DNA from: Boesenbergia rotunda
Taxonomy: Eukaryota; Streptophyta; Magnoliopsida; Zingiberales; Zingiberaceae
Direction: 5' to 3'
NCBI GenBank assembly: GCA_024364735.1
Contig: JAGFNQ010002589.1
Location: 124,001 to 188,000 of the forward strand
Length of the DNA: 64,000 nucleotides
Shown: positions 1 through 9,374 of the stretch, piece by piece
Position numbering within the stretch: position 1 is the first letter of the stretch
How the letters are laid out: each line of letters starts with the position of its first letter
Translations under genes and position numbers: made by a program
Notes under the pieces: model-generated
What the model was told of the DNA's origin: nothing
The model's database searches: none
Seen by the model: the letters and a program-made list of their open reading frames with translations, nothing else

Positions 1-1056
1 TTTGATGAAAGGCAGATACGAAGTTCCTCGACTTATTCAACATTATTGTAGAATGGTTGAAACTTAATTCCACACAAAAGTGAAAACTCTTCGATCTGAT
101 AATGCCCGGGAATACTTTACACAGTCTCTAAATACATTTCTAGAGGATTTATGAATTCTTCATGAGTCATTTTGTCCCTACACACCACAGCAGAATGGAG
201 TGGCTGAAAGGAAAAATCATCATATTCTTGAAACAGCCCGTGCGCTATTATTTCAGCGCCAATTACTAAAATATTTCTGGGCTGATGCTATCCTTGCAGC
301 CGCATATATCATTAATCGTCTACCATCAAAAGGTCTAGGGTATTGGTGTCCTCTCACTATTCTTCGTCCTGACACAACACTGCTCTCCCTTACACCTCGG
401 GTATTTGCCTCCCTCTGTTTTATTCATGTTCTTGGTCCTAAGTCCTCTAAGCTTGATCCTCGCTCTATACGGGGAGTCTTTCTAGGGTATTCCACTTGCC
501 AGAAAAGCTACAAGTGCTTTGATCCTATTACTAGGACAAGATATGTTTTGAAGGATGTTATCTTTTTTGAGTCCGAGTCCTATTATTCTCCCCAGACTCG
601 TCCTCAAGGGGAGAATCTTACCTCTTCTCTTGTACCTCGAGTGGTTCTTTCTCCTATTCCTATTTCACTGGATGTCATGGAAAATAAAAAAGATGATGCT
701 CCATTACTGGGCTCGCAGGCTTCACAAGAAATTATTACTTACCAGCGACGAAGACATAAGCAAGGACCTACTACTAATCGGCTAGCTGAATCGGATGCTC
801 TGGCTCCTAATCCTGTATCCTCATTAGTTGAACCAACCGCACCCCTGAATATCAATGAGTTGAATCTTCCAATTGCTGTTAGGAAGGGAATCAAGTCATG
901 TACTCAACATCCTATCTCTAACCATGTGTCTTATTCTCGTTTGTCTTCTTCATATCATGTCTTTGTTTCACAGCTATCAAATCATGCCATACCTTCTTCT
1001 TATTATGAAGCTGTAAGGGACTCAAGGTGGCTGGAGGCAATGAATGAAGAAGTGGA
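1..1056 (+). pseudogene. Element H (Ty1/copia) polyprotein, 5' fragment: end of integrase to start of RT
   Basis: This is part of a Ty1/copia polyprotein that runs in from the left edge. It covers the second half of the integrase core and the linker to reverse transcriptase. A SDN motif with a following REYF lies near position 95, and PQQNGVAERK near 190 carries the catalytic Glu of the integrase DDE triad. The frame is open from 155 to 1056 except for the upstream stop TGA at 152-154. The start of the RT region (SRWLEAMNEEVD) is reached just before element A interrupts the codon series. The same frame resumes exactly at 13531, so H was one element before A inserted. Decayed and not functional. 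The copia lineage was not assigned. Confidence 0.88.
1052..1056. repeat. Left target-site duplication of element A (GTGGA)
   Basis: GTGGA here is repeated at 13531-13535, immediately outside the two LTR ends of element A. Removing A and one copy restores the reading frame of element H, so this is a genuine 5-bp integration footprint. Confidence 0.95.
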
Positions 1057-2089
1057 TGTTGTGAACGAGATGACTATAGAGGGGGGGGGTGAATATAGAC
1101 AATCGCTTGCCCCTTGAAAACTTATCACGATTTCTGCAATTCAAATATCAGTAGCACAGCGGAAAGAGTGGAAAACAGAGTATGCAGGAAAACTAAACGA
1201 GAGCGAAACAAACACAACTAGCAAGATCGCTAACAAGGAGGGTTTACAAGGTTCGGGGATAACTTGCCCCTACTCCTTGGCGTGCCCTTGAGGTGGGCGA
1301 TCCCTTGATCGTCGGCAGATCAAGCCCCGGTCAACACCGGATATGAAGCAACCTCCTTCTCGGTGGAGAAACCTCTCCACAGCGTGTTTCACACAATGAT
1401 ATATAATGAGCACAATGAAACAACAACAAGAAGGATCTTACTCAAACTCTTAGCAAGGACAAAACACCGCAAGCTTCCCTGAGCTCCACCCAGTGGCGAT
1501 CTCACGCAGACCCCTGTCTGCTTCGAGTCTTCCCACTGTCGGACTCCAAGCTTCTTGTTTTCTCCTTCAAGCGCTCAAGTATGATGATTGCTTCTCTATA
1601 ACTTGCTTAGAATGGTTGAAGAACTCAAGAACAGCAAGCTTGTAGCAGCAGAACGCAAGAACACAAAGAAGTTTTTCAAACTGAATCGCTTGCTTGAAAG
1701 CTCTACAGCCTCGTCTTCTCGCGCTTCCTTTTGTTTCTCCGCCAAGCGACAAGTGACCACATCTCTGTAGCTCCCAGCTACTCATCTGCCAACGCCAGCC
1801 TCTACTGAGCTATCTCTGGACTCACTGAGCTCCTCAGCCAAGCTCCAGTCTCAGCCCCAGTCTTCGGCTCGCCGTTGCAACCTGAGATGTGAAAAGGGAC
1901 AAACCTGCTCCAAGGAAAGCACGCTTTGACTTCTCCTTGAGTGTTTGAATCCTCCCCTGTCACCTAAAACTCAATCAGAGCATTAGAGCAGAAGATCACG
2001 CAACATATCACATACATCAGCAAATCCGATACGATCAGACGCTCTGACCGCGTCTGTCAGTGAAATTTGAATTAATGTCCAGGGTGTGT

Positions 2090-2563
2090 GGATCGATCAC
2101 CAGATCGATCCACTGCTTTGCTGGGATTCCCAGCTCTCGCAGTTATACACGCCTGATCGGTCACCAGACCGATCAGGGTGAAGCCTGATCGGTCACCAGA
2201 CCGATCAGATTGGATCCTGATCGGTCACCCAGATCGATCAGGGCAGATGAACAGTAATTTTTTAATCAAATCCAAGATCCCTGATAGGTCACCAGACCGA
2301 TCCAAGACTTTGATCAGCAAGGGAACTCACTCACCGTTTGCTCCCTGATCGGTCACCAGACCGATTAGGAGCAAGACATCAAGGAAGCAGCCTGCTCCCT
2401 AATCGATCACCGGTCCGATCAGGAGCCACACAGTAGATTCCCAATCTCACTGTGCGCTCCCTGATCGATCATCAGTCCGATCAGACATAGCTGGATCGGT
2501 CACCAGACCGATCCACTAAGGAGCAGCGTGCTAAAAGTCCCTGATCGGTCACCAGACCGATCC
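2090..2563. repeat. Repeated palindromes in the U3 of the A 3' LTR
   Basis: About ten near-perfect inverted repeats have arms GATCGGTC and GACCGATC around ACCA, spaced roughly 25-65 bp apart. They lie upstream of the TATA box in element orientation, where Sireviruses are known to carry a repeated palindromic motif. Several arms here carry C-to-T or G-to-A changes relative to the right LTR, for example GATAGGTC. Confidence 0.9.
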
Positions 2564-2573
2564 AGTGACTCAA

Positions 2574-3187
2574 CCCTAGCCCTCCAAGCTAGGAATTCAT
2601 CCACCTTAGCCCTCCAAGCTAAGGATTTTTCCATCTAACTCTCCAAGTTGGGAATTTGCACCTAACTCTCCAAGTTAGGACTTTTCACCTAGCCCTCCAA
2701 GCTAGGACTTTTCACCTAGCCCTCCAAGCTAGGACTTTTCACCCAACTCTTCCAAGTTAGAACATCATCCAACCTAGCCCTCCAAGCTAGGCACCTGACC
2801 CTCCAGGCCAGGACTTTTTCACCTAATCCTCCAGGATGGGAATTTGCACCTAACCCTCCAAGTTAGGACTTTTCACCTAGCCCTCCAAGCTAGGACTTTT
2901 CACCCAACCCTTCCGAATTAGGACTTTTCCAACACCTAACCTCCCAGGTTAGGATTTTCCACACCTAACCCTCCAGGTCAGGATTTTCCAACACTTAGCC
3001 CTCCAGGCTAGGATTTTCCACACCTAACCCTCCAGGTTAGGATTTTCATATCATGCCTAATCCTCGATCAGGATTTAATCATAATTATCATAATCATCAC
3101 ACCTAACCTCCCAGGTTAGGATTTTCCAAATCATGCCTAATCCTCGATCAGGACTTAATCATAATCCACCTAACCTCCCAGATTAGG
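2574..3187. repeat. Hairpin-unit array in the A 3' LTR
   Basis: Roughly twenty units of the form stem-CCTCC(A)-stem are spaced by ACTTTTCAC-like linkers. Stems include CCTAGC/GCTAGG, CTTAGC/GCTAAG and CCTAAC/GTTAGG, so both arms change together in several units. The matching array in the right LTR is at 12837-13449. Confidence 0.9.
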
Positions 3188-3268
3188 ATTTTCCATATCA
3201 TAATCATCCTCCTAAACTAAAATCGTTGTCAACACCAAAACAACAATCAGGGCCAGACTGCATCAACA

Positions 3269-3470
3269 ATCTCCCCCTTTTTGTTGTTTGACAACCCGAT
3301 TTTAAGTTTAGGGATTCTCAATCAATATTCCAACTTTAGAATCATAGGGGAATCCAGATCCTCCCCCTACAACATGATCATACTAAACTTAACCAATCCA
3401 CACTCTCCCCCTTTGTCGAACATCGAAAAGGGACAAGAGGGACTGTCAAGATTAAGATGAACTCCCCCTC
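3269..3470 (-). promoter_or_regulatory. Polypurine tract and additional PPT copies of element A
   Basis: On the - strand a tract AAAAAGGGGGAGAT abuts the 3' LTR at 3269. Three more GGGGGAG-type tracts lie near 3360, 3403 and 3461. A PPT primes plus-strand DNA synthesis. Multiplied PPTs at this place are a known Sirevirus trait. Elements C and E show the same pattern. Confidence 0.85.
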
Positions 3471-3871
3471 AATCCTAGAGGTATCCCAACTCATCAAAAA
3501 TGTGATAGTTTGTGGAATTGGCATACGAACACATGTGAAAAAATTATAGCATGACATAGTAATCACATGCATCATATGAGTATGAAATATAGACTCCCAA
3601 AGCATACCATAATATTCATAAGTATCAATGAAACATGGCAATGTAAGCATGAATATAGCAATCAAACAATCATGCATATAACATGTACATAAACAACATG
3701 GCATCAACAATAGTAGTTAAGCATGGCAGATAAAAATATATAGATCAAGGCATGAAAGCATCCGACCAAGTAGCAAAATATGTGTGACTCAAGGTCACAC
3801 CAACAAAGTCAGAGGGCATACAACCCAAAAGTCATAGTCAAATACATAGATAAAACAACAGGTATCCGAGC
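3471..3871. other. Non-coding spacer between PPTs and ORF3 of element A
   Basis: This AT-rich sequence has many ATG and CATA words. A 110-codon open frame on the - strand (3378-3710) has no recognisable domain and no counterpart in element E, so I see no gene here. Confidence 0.6.
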
Positions 3872-4945
3872 TCAAGTGTCAGTAGGAGGGTCGTCATCGC
3901 GCATAAGGTTGTCCATCGAGGCATCATCAGCAGCAACAACTGGTGCACTCTCGGCATGACCCGCTAGCGGCAGCTCCCCCGCTTGGTTGCGATCCATCCA
4001 CTGTAGCCCCTCGGTCCCGAGAGCAATGCCGGACTGAGCAAGCATACGACGATCCAGGCGACAGTCTTGTCGATTCATCGGCACGAGTTGGCCCTGTGAG
4101 ACGTCGATGCCAACTGACTCCAGCCAGGCAGTGATGATATGGCCAAAAGGCATGTAGATCGTCTGACCAGACCGCAGACCATGAACAATGATGGAGGAAT
4201 AGATGGACGGTGCTATGTCAAAATCGAACTGCAGATGCATCCCGTAAAGCATCAGGCAGTGAGATGTAAGGATCGCATCAAGATGCTTGGACGTAGTTGG
4301 AAGAAGACAATTTGCGATAATTTGAAACAGAATATAATCGATGGGAGATAGATGAAGAGCAGGGAATGTGGGAAAGTTATAGATATCCGCACCAAAACCC
4401 CGTGGCCTGGGGTGGCCTAGAAAATGTTCATATATGGAGTCCGGAGTGATTCCAGTAAAAGGAGCAGGAAGAGGAACAGGATGATATGGATAAAGTGAGA
4501 AATCGTTCTTAGAGTGACGACAACCCAGAAACATAGTGAAGGATGATAGGGTAAAGTCAAGATCGACACCGGTGACACGGGTCCGCCATCCCGTGCCCTC
4601 CCCATTGGCCAGATTATTGTAGAATTCAGAGATCAAGTCAACATTGATCGGCCTTTCTAAGAAAAGGATGTTTTGAAGCCCATAGTACTCAATGATTCCT
4701 TTTATCGTAGGGCAATGTTCATAAACGAAGGTTCGGTCCACTGATCGACATGGCATTAGTTCGAAGTTGTGCCAATGAAAGTCTAGGGCATAGAGAATGT
4801 TCTGAAATCTAGGATGCGGGGGAGATGGAGGCCTTTGAGAGGATGAAAAGGTTTTCTCTCTAGAACTCTCCTCTGCTACCTCCTTTCCCTTAGATGACTT
4901 TCTAATAAGATTTGAATGGATCATGACACATAGATTGAAGCACAA
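3872..4945 (-). CDS. Element A ORF3: plant transposon-type domain protein downstream of pol
   Basis: This is an intact 357-codon frame between pol and the 3' LTR, the place where Sireviruses carry their extra, so-called envelope-like gene. After a Lys/Ser-rich start (KSSKGKE) it has FVYEHCP, ERPIN, then SEFYNNL, a region ending FLGCR, a Pro-rich loop with TPDSIYEHFLGHP, and LLPTTSKHLD followed by LMLYGMHL and MPFGHIITAWLESVGIDV. That order matches the domain annotated as 'putative plant transposon protein' in many plant genomes (EFY..L, LLPTT, GHIIT). I see no signal peptide or membrane helix, so an envelope role is not supported. The C-terminus is acidic. A diverged copy sits at the same place in element E. 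The true start may be a mini-exon (ATG at 5114) joined at 4901, which would replace the first codons of this frame. Function unknown. Confidence 0.75.
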   Translation of the reverse strand: MCFNLCVMIHSNLIRKSSKGKEVAEESSREKTFSSSQRPPSPPHPRFQNILYALDFHWHNFELMPCRSVDRTFVYEHCPTIKGIIEYYGLQNILFLERPINVDLISEFYNNLANGEGTGWRTRVTGVDLDFTLSSFTMFLGCRHSKNDFSLYPYHPVPLPAPFTGITPDSIYEHFLGHPRPRGFGADIYNFPTFPALHLSPIDYILFQIIANCLLPTTSKHLDAILTSHCLMLYGMHLQFDFDIAPSIYSSIIVHGLRSGQTIYMPFGHIITAWLESVGIDVSQGQLVPMNRQDCRLDRRMLAQSGIALGTEGLQWMDRNQAGELPLAGHAESAPVVAADDASMDNLMRDDDPPTDT

Positions 4946-5103
4946 GAATTGATCATAAGATGAGACCCAATCAAAAGATAGATATAAAATGTTTTGGTCA
5001 AGAAATGAGGAAGAGGGTCACGGCAAAAACAAAAACAAAACATGGTTAGCTTCACAAATATTCTAAGAGTTGTTGTGAAAGGAAAGCTGAAATCAAATCT
5101 TAC
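4902..5103 (-). other. Predicted intron joining a mini-exon to ORF3 of element A
   Basis: On the - strand ATGGCGCCTAA at 5114-5104 is followed by GTAAGA. The sequence TTATTAG ends at 4902 just before AAGTCATCTAAG of ORF3. Splicing out these 202 bases gives an in-frame M-A-P-K-K-S-S-K start. Element E keeps the same ATGGCxCCTAAGTAAG string near 58093-58078, but its acceptor region is altered by one base. This is prediction from signals only. Confidence 0.45.
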
Positions 5104-5312
5104 TTAGGCGCCATTGGATTTAGTTTGAAGAGATTGCAAGAACACTTCGAGCACGCACGCGCGGGAAGAAGGAGTTCGGAGAGAACGCCTGTAGAAGCTT
5201 TCGCTCGCCCGCGAGTGAAGAAGGAAGACACAAGACTCTCTCGCTCGCTCGCACAAGGTTGTTTCGGCGCTAGGGTTCGGGAAAACGAAGATTTGGAGAG
5301 TTAATCGGTTGG

Positions 5313-5712
5313 TGGATCGGTCCACCAACCAAAATTTAATGCGGTTGATCGGATCACCGTTCGATCAGATCGCGTCCGGACCGATCAGGATACATCCTGA
5401 TCGGACTGGAATGGTCCTGATCGGTCGGATGACCGATCAGACGCGATCCTGATCGATCGGGTGACCGATCAGGATTCGATCAGTAGGTCCCGGAGAGAAA
5501 ATTCTGAGCTCCCTGATCGGTCTGTGGACCGATCCCCACAGGGTGCCAGATCGGTCTGGAGACCGATCCAGGCTAGCTCAGACACTTAGTCAGATTTCGG
5601 GAGATTACGGCTTGCCTCGCAGATCGGTCTGTGGACCGAACACCACAGAAAGGGGTCAGATCGGTCCGGGGACCGATCAGCCCGATGCCTGATCGGTCCG
5701 ATGACCGATCAG
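5313..5712. repeat. Second palindrome cluster, internal, just upstream of ORF3 (element A)
   Basis: About eight inverted repeats have the same GATCGGTC/GACCGATC arms as the LTR palindromes but different loops (TGTG, TGGA, GGAT). They lie between pol and ORF3. Element E has an equivalent cluster at 58500-58922. In element orientation the cluster lies upstream of the proposed ORF3 start at 5114, as the LTR cluster lies upstream of the LTR TATA box. Confidence 0.85.
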
Positions 5713-6242
5713 GGTTCCTGATACGAACTGAAATGTTCAGTTTCAGAACTTCTGAAATTTTCAAACGAACTCTGATGAATTTTGTCTAATTTGGACAGGT
5801 ACTTCTGACTAAAATTGATTCTTGAACAAGAATCTAAAGTCCTTATAGGTTCATCACACACTTTGACCCATCTTAATGGAGTCAAACTCAACCATCAATC
5901 AATCAAGCAAATTCAAACAAGTTTTTACTCCAACTTCAAGTTTCCAATCAAGTTGCCTTGATTGGAATGTCCAAGTATGATCATGGAGCCATATACACAT
6001 ATGTTATGCAATGGTTTTCCCCACACTTGGTCACCACCGTGATTATTATCTCGTCAACTTAATTTCTCAATTGATGCAATGACATTTTGAGAAATTGAGT
6101 TGAACCTAACATCTCACCCCATATCTAGCAATCAAAAACATTTTGGTAACCCTTATAGTTTGTGTGAGATGTTCCCAAAGTTACCCAATTGTTCCCTAGC
6201 AATTTGAACTAATCATGAAGGGTTTTGTACACAATTTGAGAA
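5713..6242. other. Non-coding region following pol of element A
   Basis: AT-rich sequence from the pol stop to the internal palindromes. It includes stretches conserved in element E (58930-59454), such as the CCTTGATTGGAATGTCCAAG segment. No open frame with family support is visible. Confidence 0.6.
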
Positions 6243-9200
6243 TCATGAAGCGCGACACATTCCCAACTCCCGTCTTAGGAAACTAAATTCACTCTCGGGA
6301 AGTGGTTTAGTGAAAATGTCAGCTAGGTTTGACTTTGACTCTACATGTGAGAGTATGATGTTCCCCCTAGCTACATGATCTCTAATGAAGTGGTGTCTTA
6401 CCTCAATATGTTTTGTCCTAGAATGATGGACCGGATTCTTGGTTAAGTTAATTGTGCTAATGTTATCACATAACACTTGCACACCCTTGTAACTCAATCC
6501 ATAGTCCTCTAAGGTGTGGATCATCCACAACAATTGTGATATACACTCTCCCATGGCGATATATTCTGCCTCGGTAGTGGAAAGAGCAACACAATGTTGC
6601 TTCCGACTCGACCAACTTACTAAAGACGATCCTAGGAATTGGCAGCCCCCACTAGTGCTTTTCCGGTCCAACTTACATCCAGCGTAGTCGGAATCCGTAT
6701 AGCCCATCAAATCAAAAGATTCGGTACGGGGATACCAAAGACCTACACCAATTGTGCCCTTGAGATATCTCAAAATTCGCTTAACAGCAATTAGGTGAGA
6801 TTCCTTGGCACAGACTTGATACCTAGCGCACATCCCTACAGCAAATAGTATATCTGGTCGACTAGCTGTGAGATATAGCAAACTACCTATCATGCTTCGA
6901 TATTGAGTTAGATCAACGGGTTTACCACTCTCATCATTATCTAATCTTGTGTTTGTGGCCATGGGAGTGGTTACCTCTTTTGAATCACTCATATTGAATT
7001 TTCGAAGCATTTCATGTGTATACTTTGATTGGTGCACATGGATACCATCGCGAGTTTGCTTGATTTCAAGTCCGAGGAAGAAAGTCAACTCTCCCACTAG
7101 ACTCATTTCAAACTCACTCTCCATGTGTCCGATAAATTCACGTAAATAGCCCTTGTTGTTTGAGCCACAAATTATGTCATCGACATATACTTGGGCTACA
7201 AATATATTGTCACCATCTCTTCGTAGAAATAGTGTAGGGTCTATTTGACCTCTAACGAAACCCTTTCCAATCAAGAATGTCGACAACCGCTCATACCAAG
7301 CCCGGGGTGCTTGTTTAAGGCCATAGAGTGCCTTCTTGAGCTTGTACACGTGGTTTGGATATTCGGTACTCTCAAACCCTGGAGGTTGTTCGACATAGAC
7401 TTCTTCCCTAATCAAACCATTTAGGAATGCCGATTTGACGTCCATTTGAAATAGTTTGAAGCCTCGATGTGCTGCAAATGCAAGCATCAATCGGATGGAC
7501 TCTAATCGTGCCACGGGAGCATAAGTCTCATCATAATCAAGACCTTCAACTTGACTGTAGCCCTTGGCTACCAAGCGTGCCTTGTTTCTAATGATTTCTC
7601 CCTTGTGGTTTAATTTGTTTTTGAAGACCCATTTAGTTCCAATAATAGTGGTCTTCTTGGGCCTAGGGACTAAGTCCCAAACCTGACTCCTCTCAAATTG
7701 ACCTAGTTCATCTTGCATTGCAATAATCCAATCGGGATCATTTAATGCTTCATCAATTTTTCTAGGTTCAATTTCGGAAATTAGAGCAACTTCATTAGCC
7801 TCATTCCTGAAGAATGATCTAGTCCTAACCCCTTGATGGATGTCTCCAACAATTTGGTCTTGGGGATGACTAGAGGCTAGTCTCGTTTGCCTTGGTGTTG
7901 GTGGTGCTTCTTGAATAGGTTCACTAGACACGAATTCAGCCTCAGGGTCCAGCTGATCAATGAGTTGTCTAGGCTCACCGTCATCAGACTCATCACCATC
8001 AACAATACTCGGATTTTCATTCAAACTAAGTCTCCTTAGTTCGATTTGAACTCCTTCTACATTATCTGATTGGTCAATTGATTTTGGAAATTCCTCAAAA
8101 ACCACATCAGAAGACTCTTCAACTAGTCTAGTTCTCTTGTTGTAGACTCGGTAGGCTTTACTAACGAGGGAGTACCCGACTAGTATCCCTTCATCAGCTT
8201 TTGCCGTGAACTTTCCAAGATGATCCTTGGTGTTTAGGATGAACACCTTACACCCAAACACCCTAAGGTGTTTAACCGTAGGTGGTTTTCCAAACCAAAG
8301 TTCATGGGGAGTCTTTTCTAAAAACCTATGGATGAGAACTCGATTTTGCACATAGCAAGCTGTATTTACAGCTTCAGCCCATAAGTAACTCGGGAGTGAG
8401 TACTCATTAAGCATGCTTCGTGCAGCCTCTTGAAGTGCACGGTTCTTCCTCTCTACAACACCATTTTGTTGTGGTGTTCTAGGAGTAGAGAACTCATGTC
8501 TATAACCCTTATCTTGACAAAATTCTAGAAACCTTTGGTTTTGAAATTCACCTCCATGATCACTTCTTATTGTCTTAATTGTTGATGATTTCTCATTTTC
8601 AACCCTTCTACAAAAAGAAATGAAAATATCTAAGGTTTGATCCTTATGTTTTAAAAAGTAAGTCCAAGTATATCTAGTAAAATCATCAATGATAACAAAG
8701 CAATATCTACTTCCATTCAATGATATGATGGTACTACAATCAAATAGATCCATGTGAAGTAAATCTAAAGCATTGGAAGTACTTACAGTGCTTTTACCTT
8801 TATGTGCAGATTTTGTTTGCTTACCCATTTGACACGCATCACATAATTTATCTTTTCCATACTTGATGCTTGGTAAGCCTCGCACTAGTCCCTTGTTGGC
8901 CAACTTCCGGATGTTCTTCATGTTCACATGTGCTAGTCTCCGGTGCCAAAGAGTGGACTCTTCTTGTTTTGACATGAAACACTTAGCAAAAGCATTAGTA
9001 GCACTTTTAAATGAAACTTGATAAATATTGTCTACTCTTGCTCCTACTAGTACCGTGTCCAAGGTGTCATTTTGTCTAACTAGACATTGACTTGGTTGGA
9101 AATCAATTGTGTAACCCGTGTCACACAATTGACTGACACTTAGGAGATTAAACTTCATCCCCTTGACTAGAAGAACATTTGAGATTCTAAGACATTCGGA

Positions 9201-9371
9201 TATTTGAATGTCTCCTATTCCTATGACCTTAAGGCTACCATTGTTACCAAATGATACATTACCTCTACTCTTCTTGTGAAATGTGGTAAACAATGATCTA
9301 TCCCCGGTCATGTGTTTGGAGCATCCACTATCAACGAACCAAGTTGATAGATGCTCCCCCTCAATCACAAC
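6243..9371 (-). CDS. pol: Element A Pol: protease, integrase, reverse transcriptase, RNase H (intact)
   Basis: An uninterrupted frame of about 1040 residues follows the UAG at 9374-9372. In order it shows: a retropepsin motif (FVDSGCSKHMTG, residues about 11-22); the integrase zinc-binding HHCC region (LWHRRLAHVN then LCDACQMGK); the DDE core (DLFDCS, RSDHGGEF, NGVVERKNR); reverse transcriptase (KWVFKNKL, ARLVAKGYSQ, QMDVKSAFLNG, catalytic YVDD); and RNase H (YTDSDYAG, STTEAEYIA, LCDNIS, ending in HIEVRHHFIRD). It ends LGMCRAS. Together these process Gag-Pol, copy RNA to DNA and integrate it. All catalytic residues I looked for are present. The frame has no internal AUG near its start and is in phase with gag, so it should be made as a Gag-Pol fusion by readthrough. 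Confidence 0.93.
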   Translation of the reverse strand, partial: VVIEGEHLSTWFVDSGCSKHMTGDRSLFTTFHKKSRGNVSFGNNGSLKVIGIGDIQISECLRISNVLLVKGMKFNLLSVSQLCDTGYTIDFQPSQCLVRQNDTLDTVLVGARVDNIYQVSFKSATNAFAKCFMSKQEESTLWHRRLAHVNMKNIRKLANKGLVRGLPSIKYGKDKLCDACQMGKQTKSAHKGKSTVSTSNALDLLHMDLFDCSTIISLNGSRYCFVIIDDFTRYTWTYFLKHKDQTLDIFISFCRRVENEKSSTIKTIRSDHGGEFQNQRFLEFCQDKGYRHEFSTPRTPQQNGVVERKNRALQEAARSMLNEYSLPSYLWAEAVNTACYVQNRVLIHRFLEKTPHELWFGKPPTVKHLRVFGCKVFILNTKDHLGKFTAKADEGILVGYSLVSKAYRVYNKRTRLVEESSDVVFEEFPKSIDQSDNVEGVQIELRRLSLNENPSIVDGDESDDGEPRQLIDQLDPEAEFVSSEPIQEAPPTPRQTRLASSHPQDQIVGDIHQGVRTRSFFRNEANEVALISEIEPRKIDEALNDPDWIIAMQDELGQFERSQVWDLVPRPKKTTIIGTKWVFKNKLNHKGEIIRNKARLVAKGYSQVEGLDYDETYAPVARLESIRLMLAFAAHRGFKLFQMDVKSAFLNGLIREEVYVEQPPGFESTEYPNHVYKLKKALYGLKQAPRAWYERLSTFLIGKGFVRGQIDPTLFLRRDGDNIFVAQVYVDDIICGSNNKGYLREFIGHMESEFEMSLVGELTFFLGLEIKQTRDGIHVHQSKYTHEMLRKFNMSDSKEVTTPMATNTRLDNDESGKPVDLTQYRSMIGSLLYLTASRPDILFAVGMCARYQVCAKESHLIAVKRILRYLKGTIGVGLWYPRTESFDLMGYTDSDYAGCKLDRKSTSGGCQFLGSSLVSWSSRKQHCVALSTTEAEYIAMGECISQLLWMIHTLEDYGLSYKGVQVLCDNISTINLTKNPVHHSRTKHIEVRHHFIRDHVARGNIILSHVESKSNLADIFTKPLPESEFSFLRRELGMCRAS

Positions 9372-9374
9372 CTA
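9372..9374 (-). promoter_or_regulatory. In-frame UAG between gag and pol of element A (candidate readthrough codon)
   Basis: gag and pol share one frame and are separated only by UAG followed by G (context ATTGTG-UAG-GTT). Element E has UAG at the homologous codon (62589-62587, context ATTGTG-UAG-GCT). A shared stop beside an otherwise intact pol suggests translational readthrough. Confidence 0.6.

Larger units (their letters stand above)
1057..3268 (-). repeat. Element A 3' LTR (left copy)
   Basis: This begins TGTTGTGAAC after the TSD and ends CATCAACA before a polypurine tract. It matches 11302-13530 along its length. A TATA-like TTATATAT on the - strand lies near 1398-1406. Palindromes occupy 2090-2563 and hairpin units 2574-3187. 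Compared with the right LTR, one palindrome unit is missing near 2075. Small open frames inside it have no family support and are not genes. Confidence 0.93.

Noticed and set aside
1588..1785. Small frames on both strands repeated at 11811-12029
   Set aside because: Repeated only because they lie in the two LTRs of A. No start context or domain and no sign of coding constraint.
3872..4945. Calling ORF3 an envelope gene because of its position
   Set aside because: No signal peptide, membrane helix or fusion-type region is visible. Motifs match a plant transposon-type domain instead.
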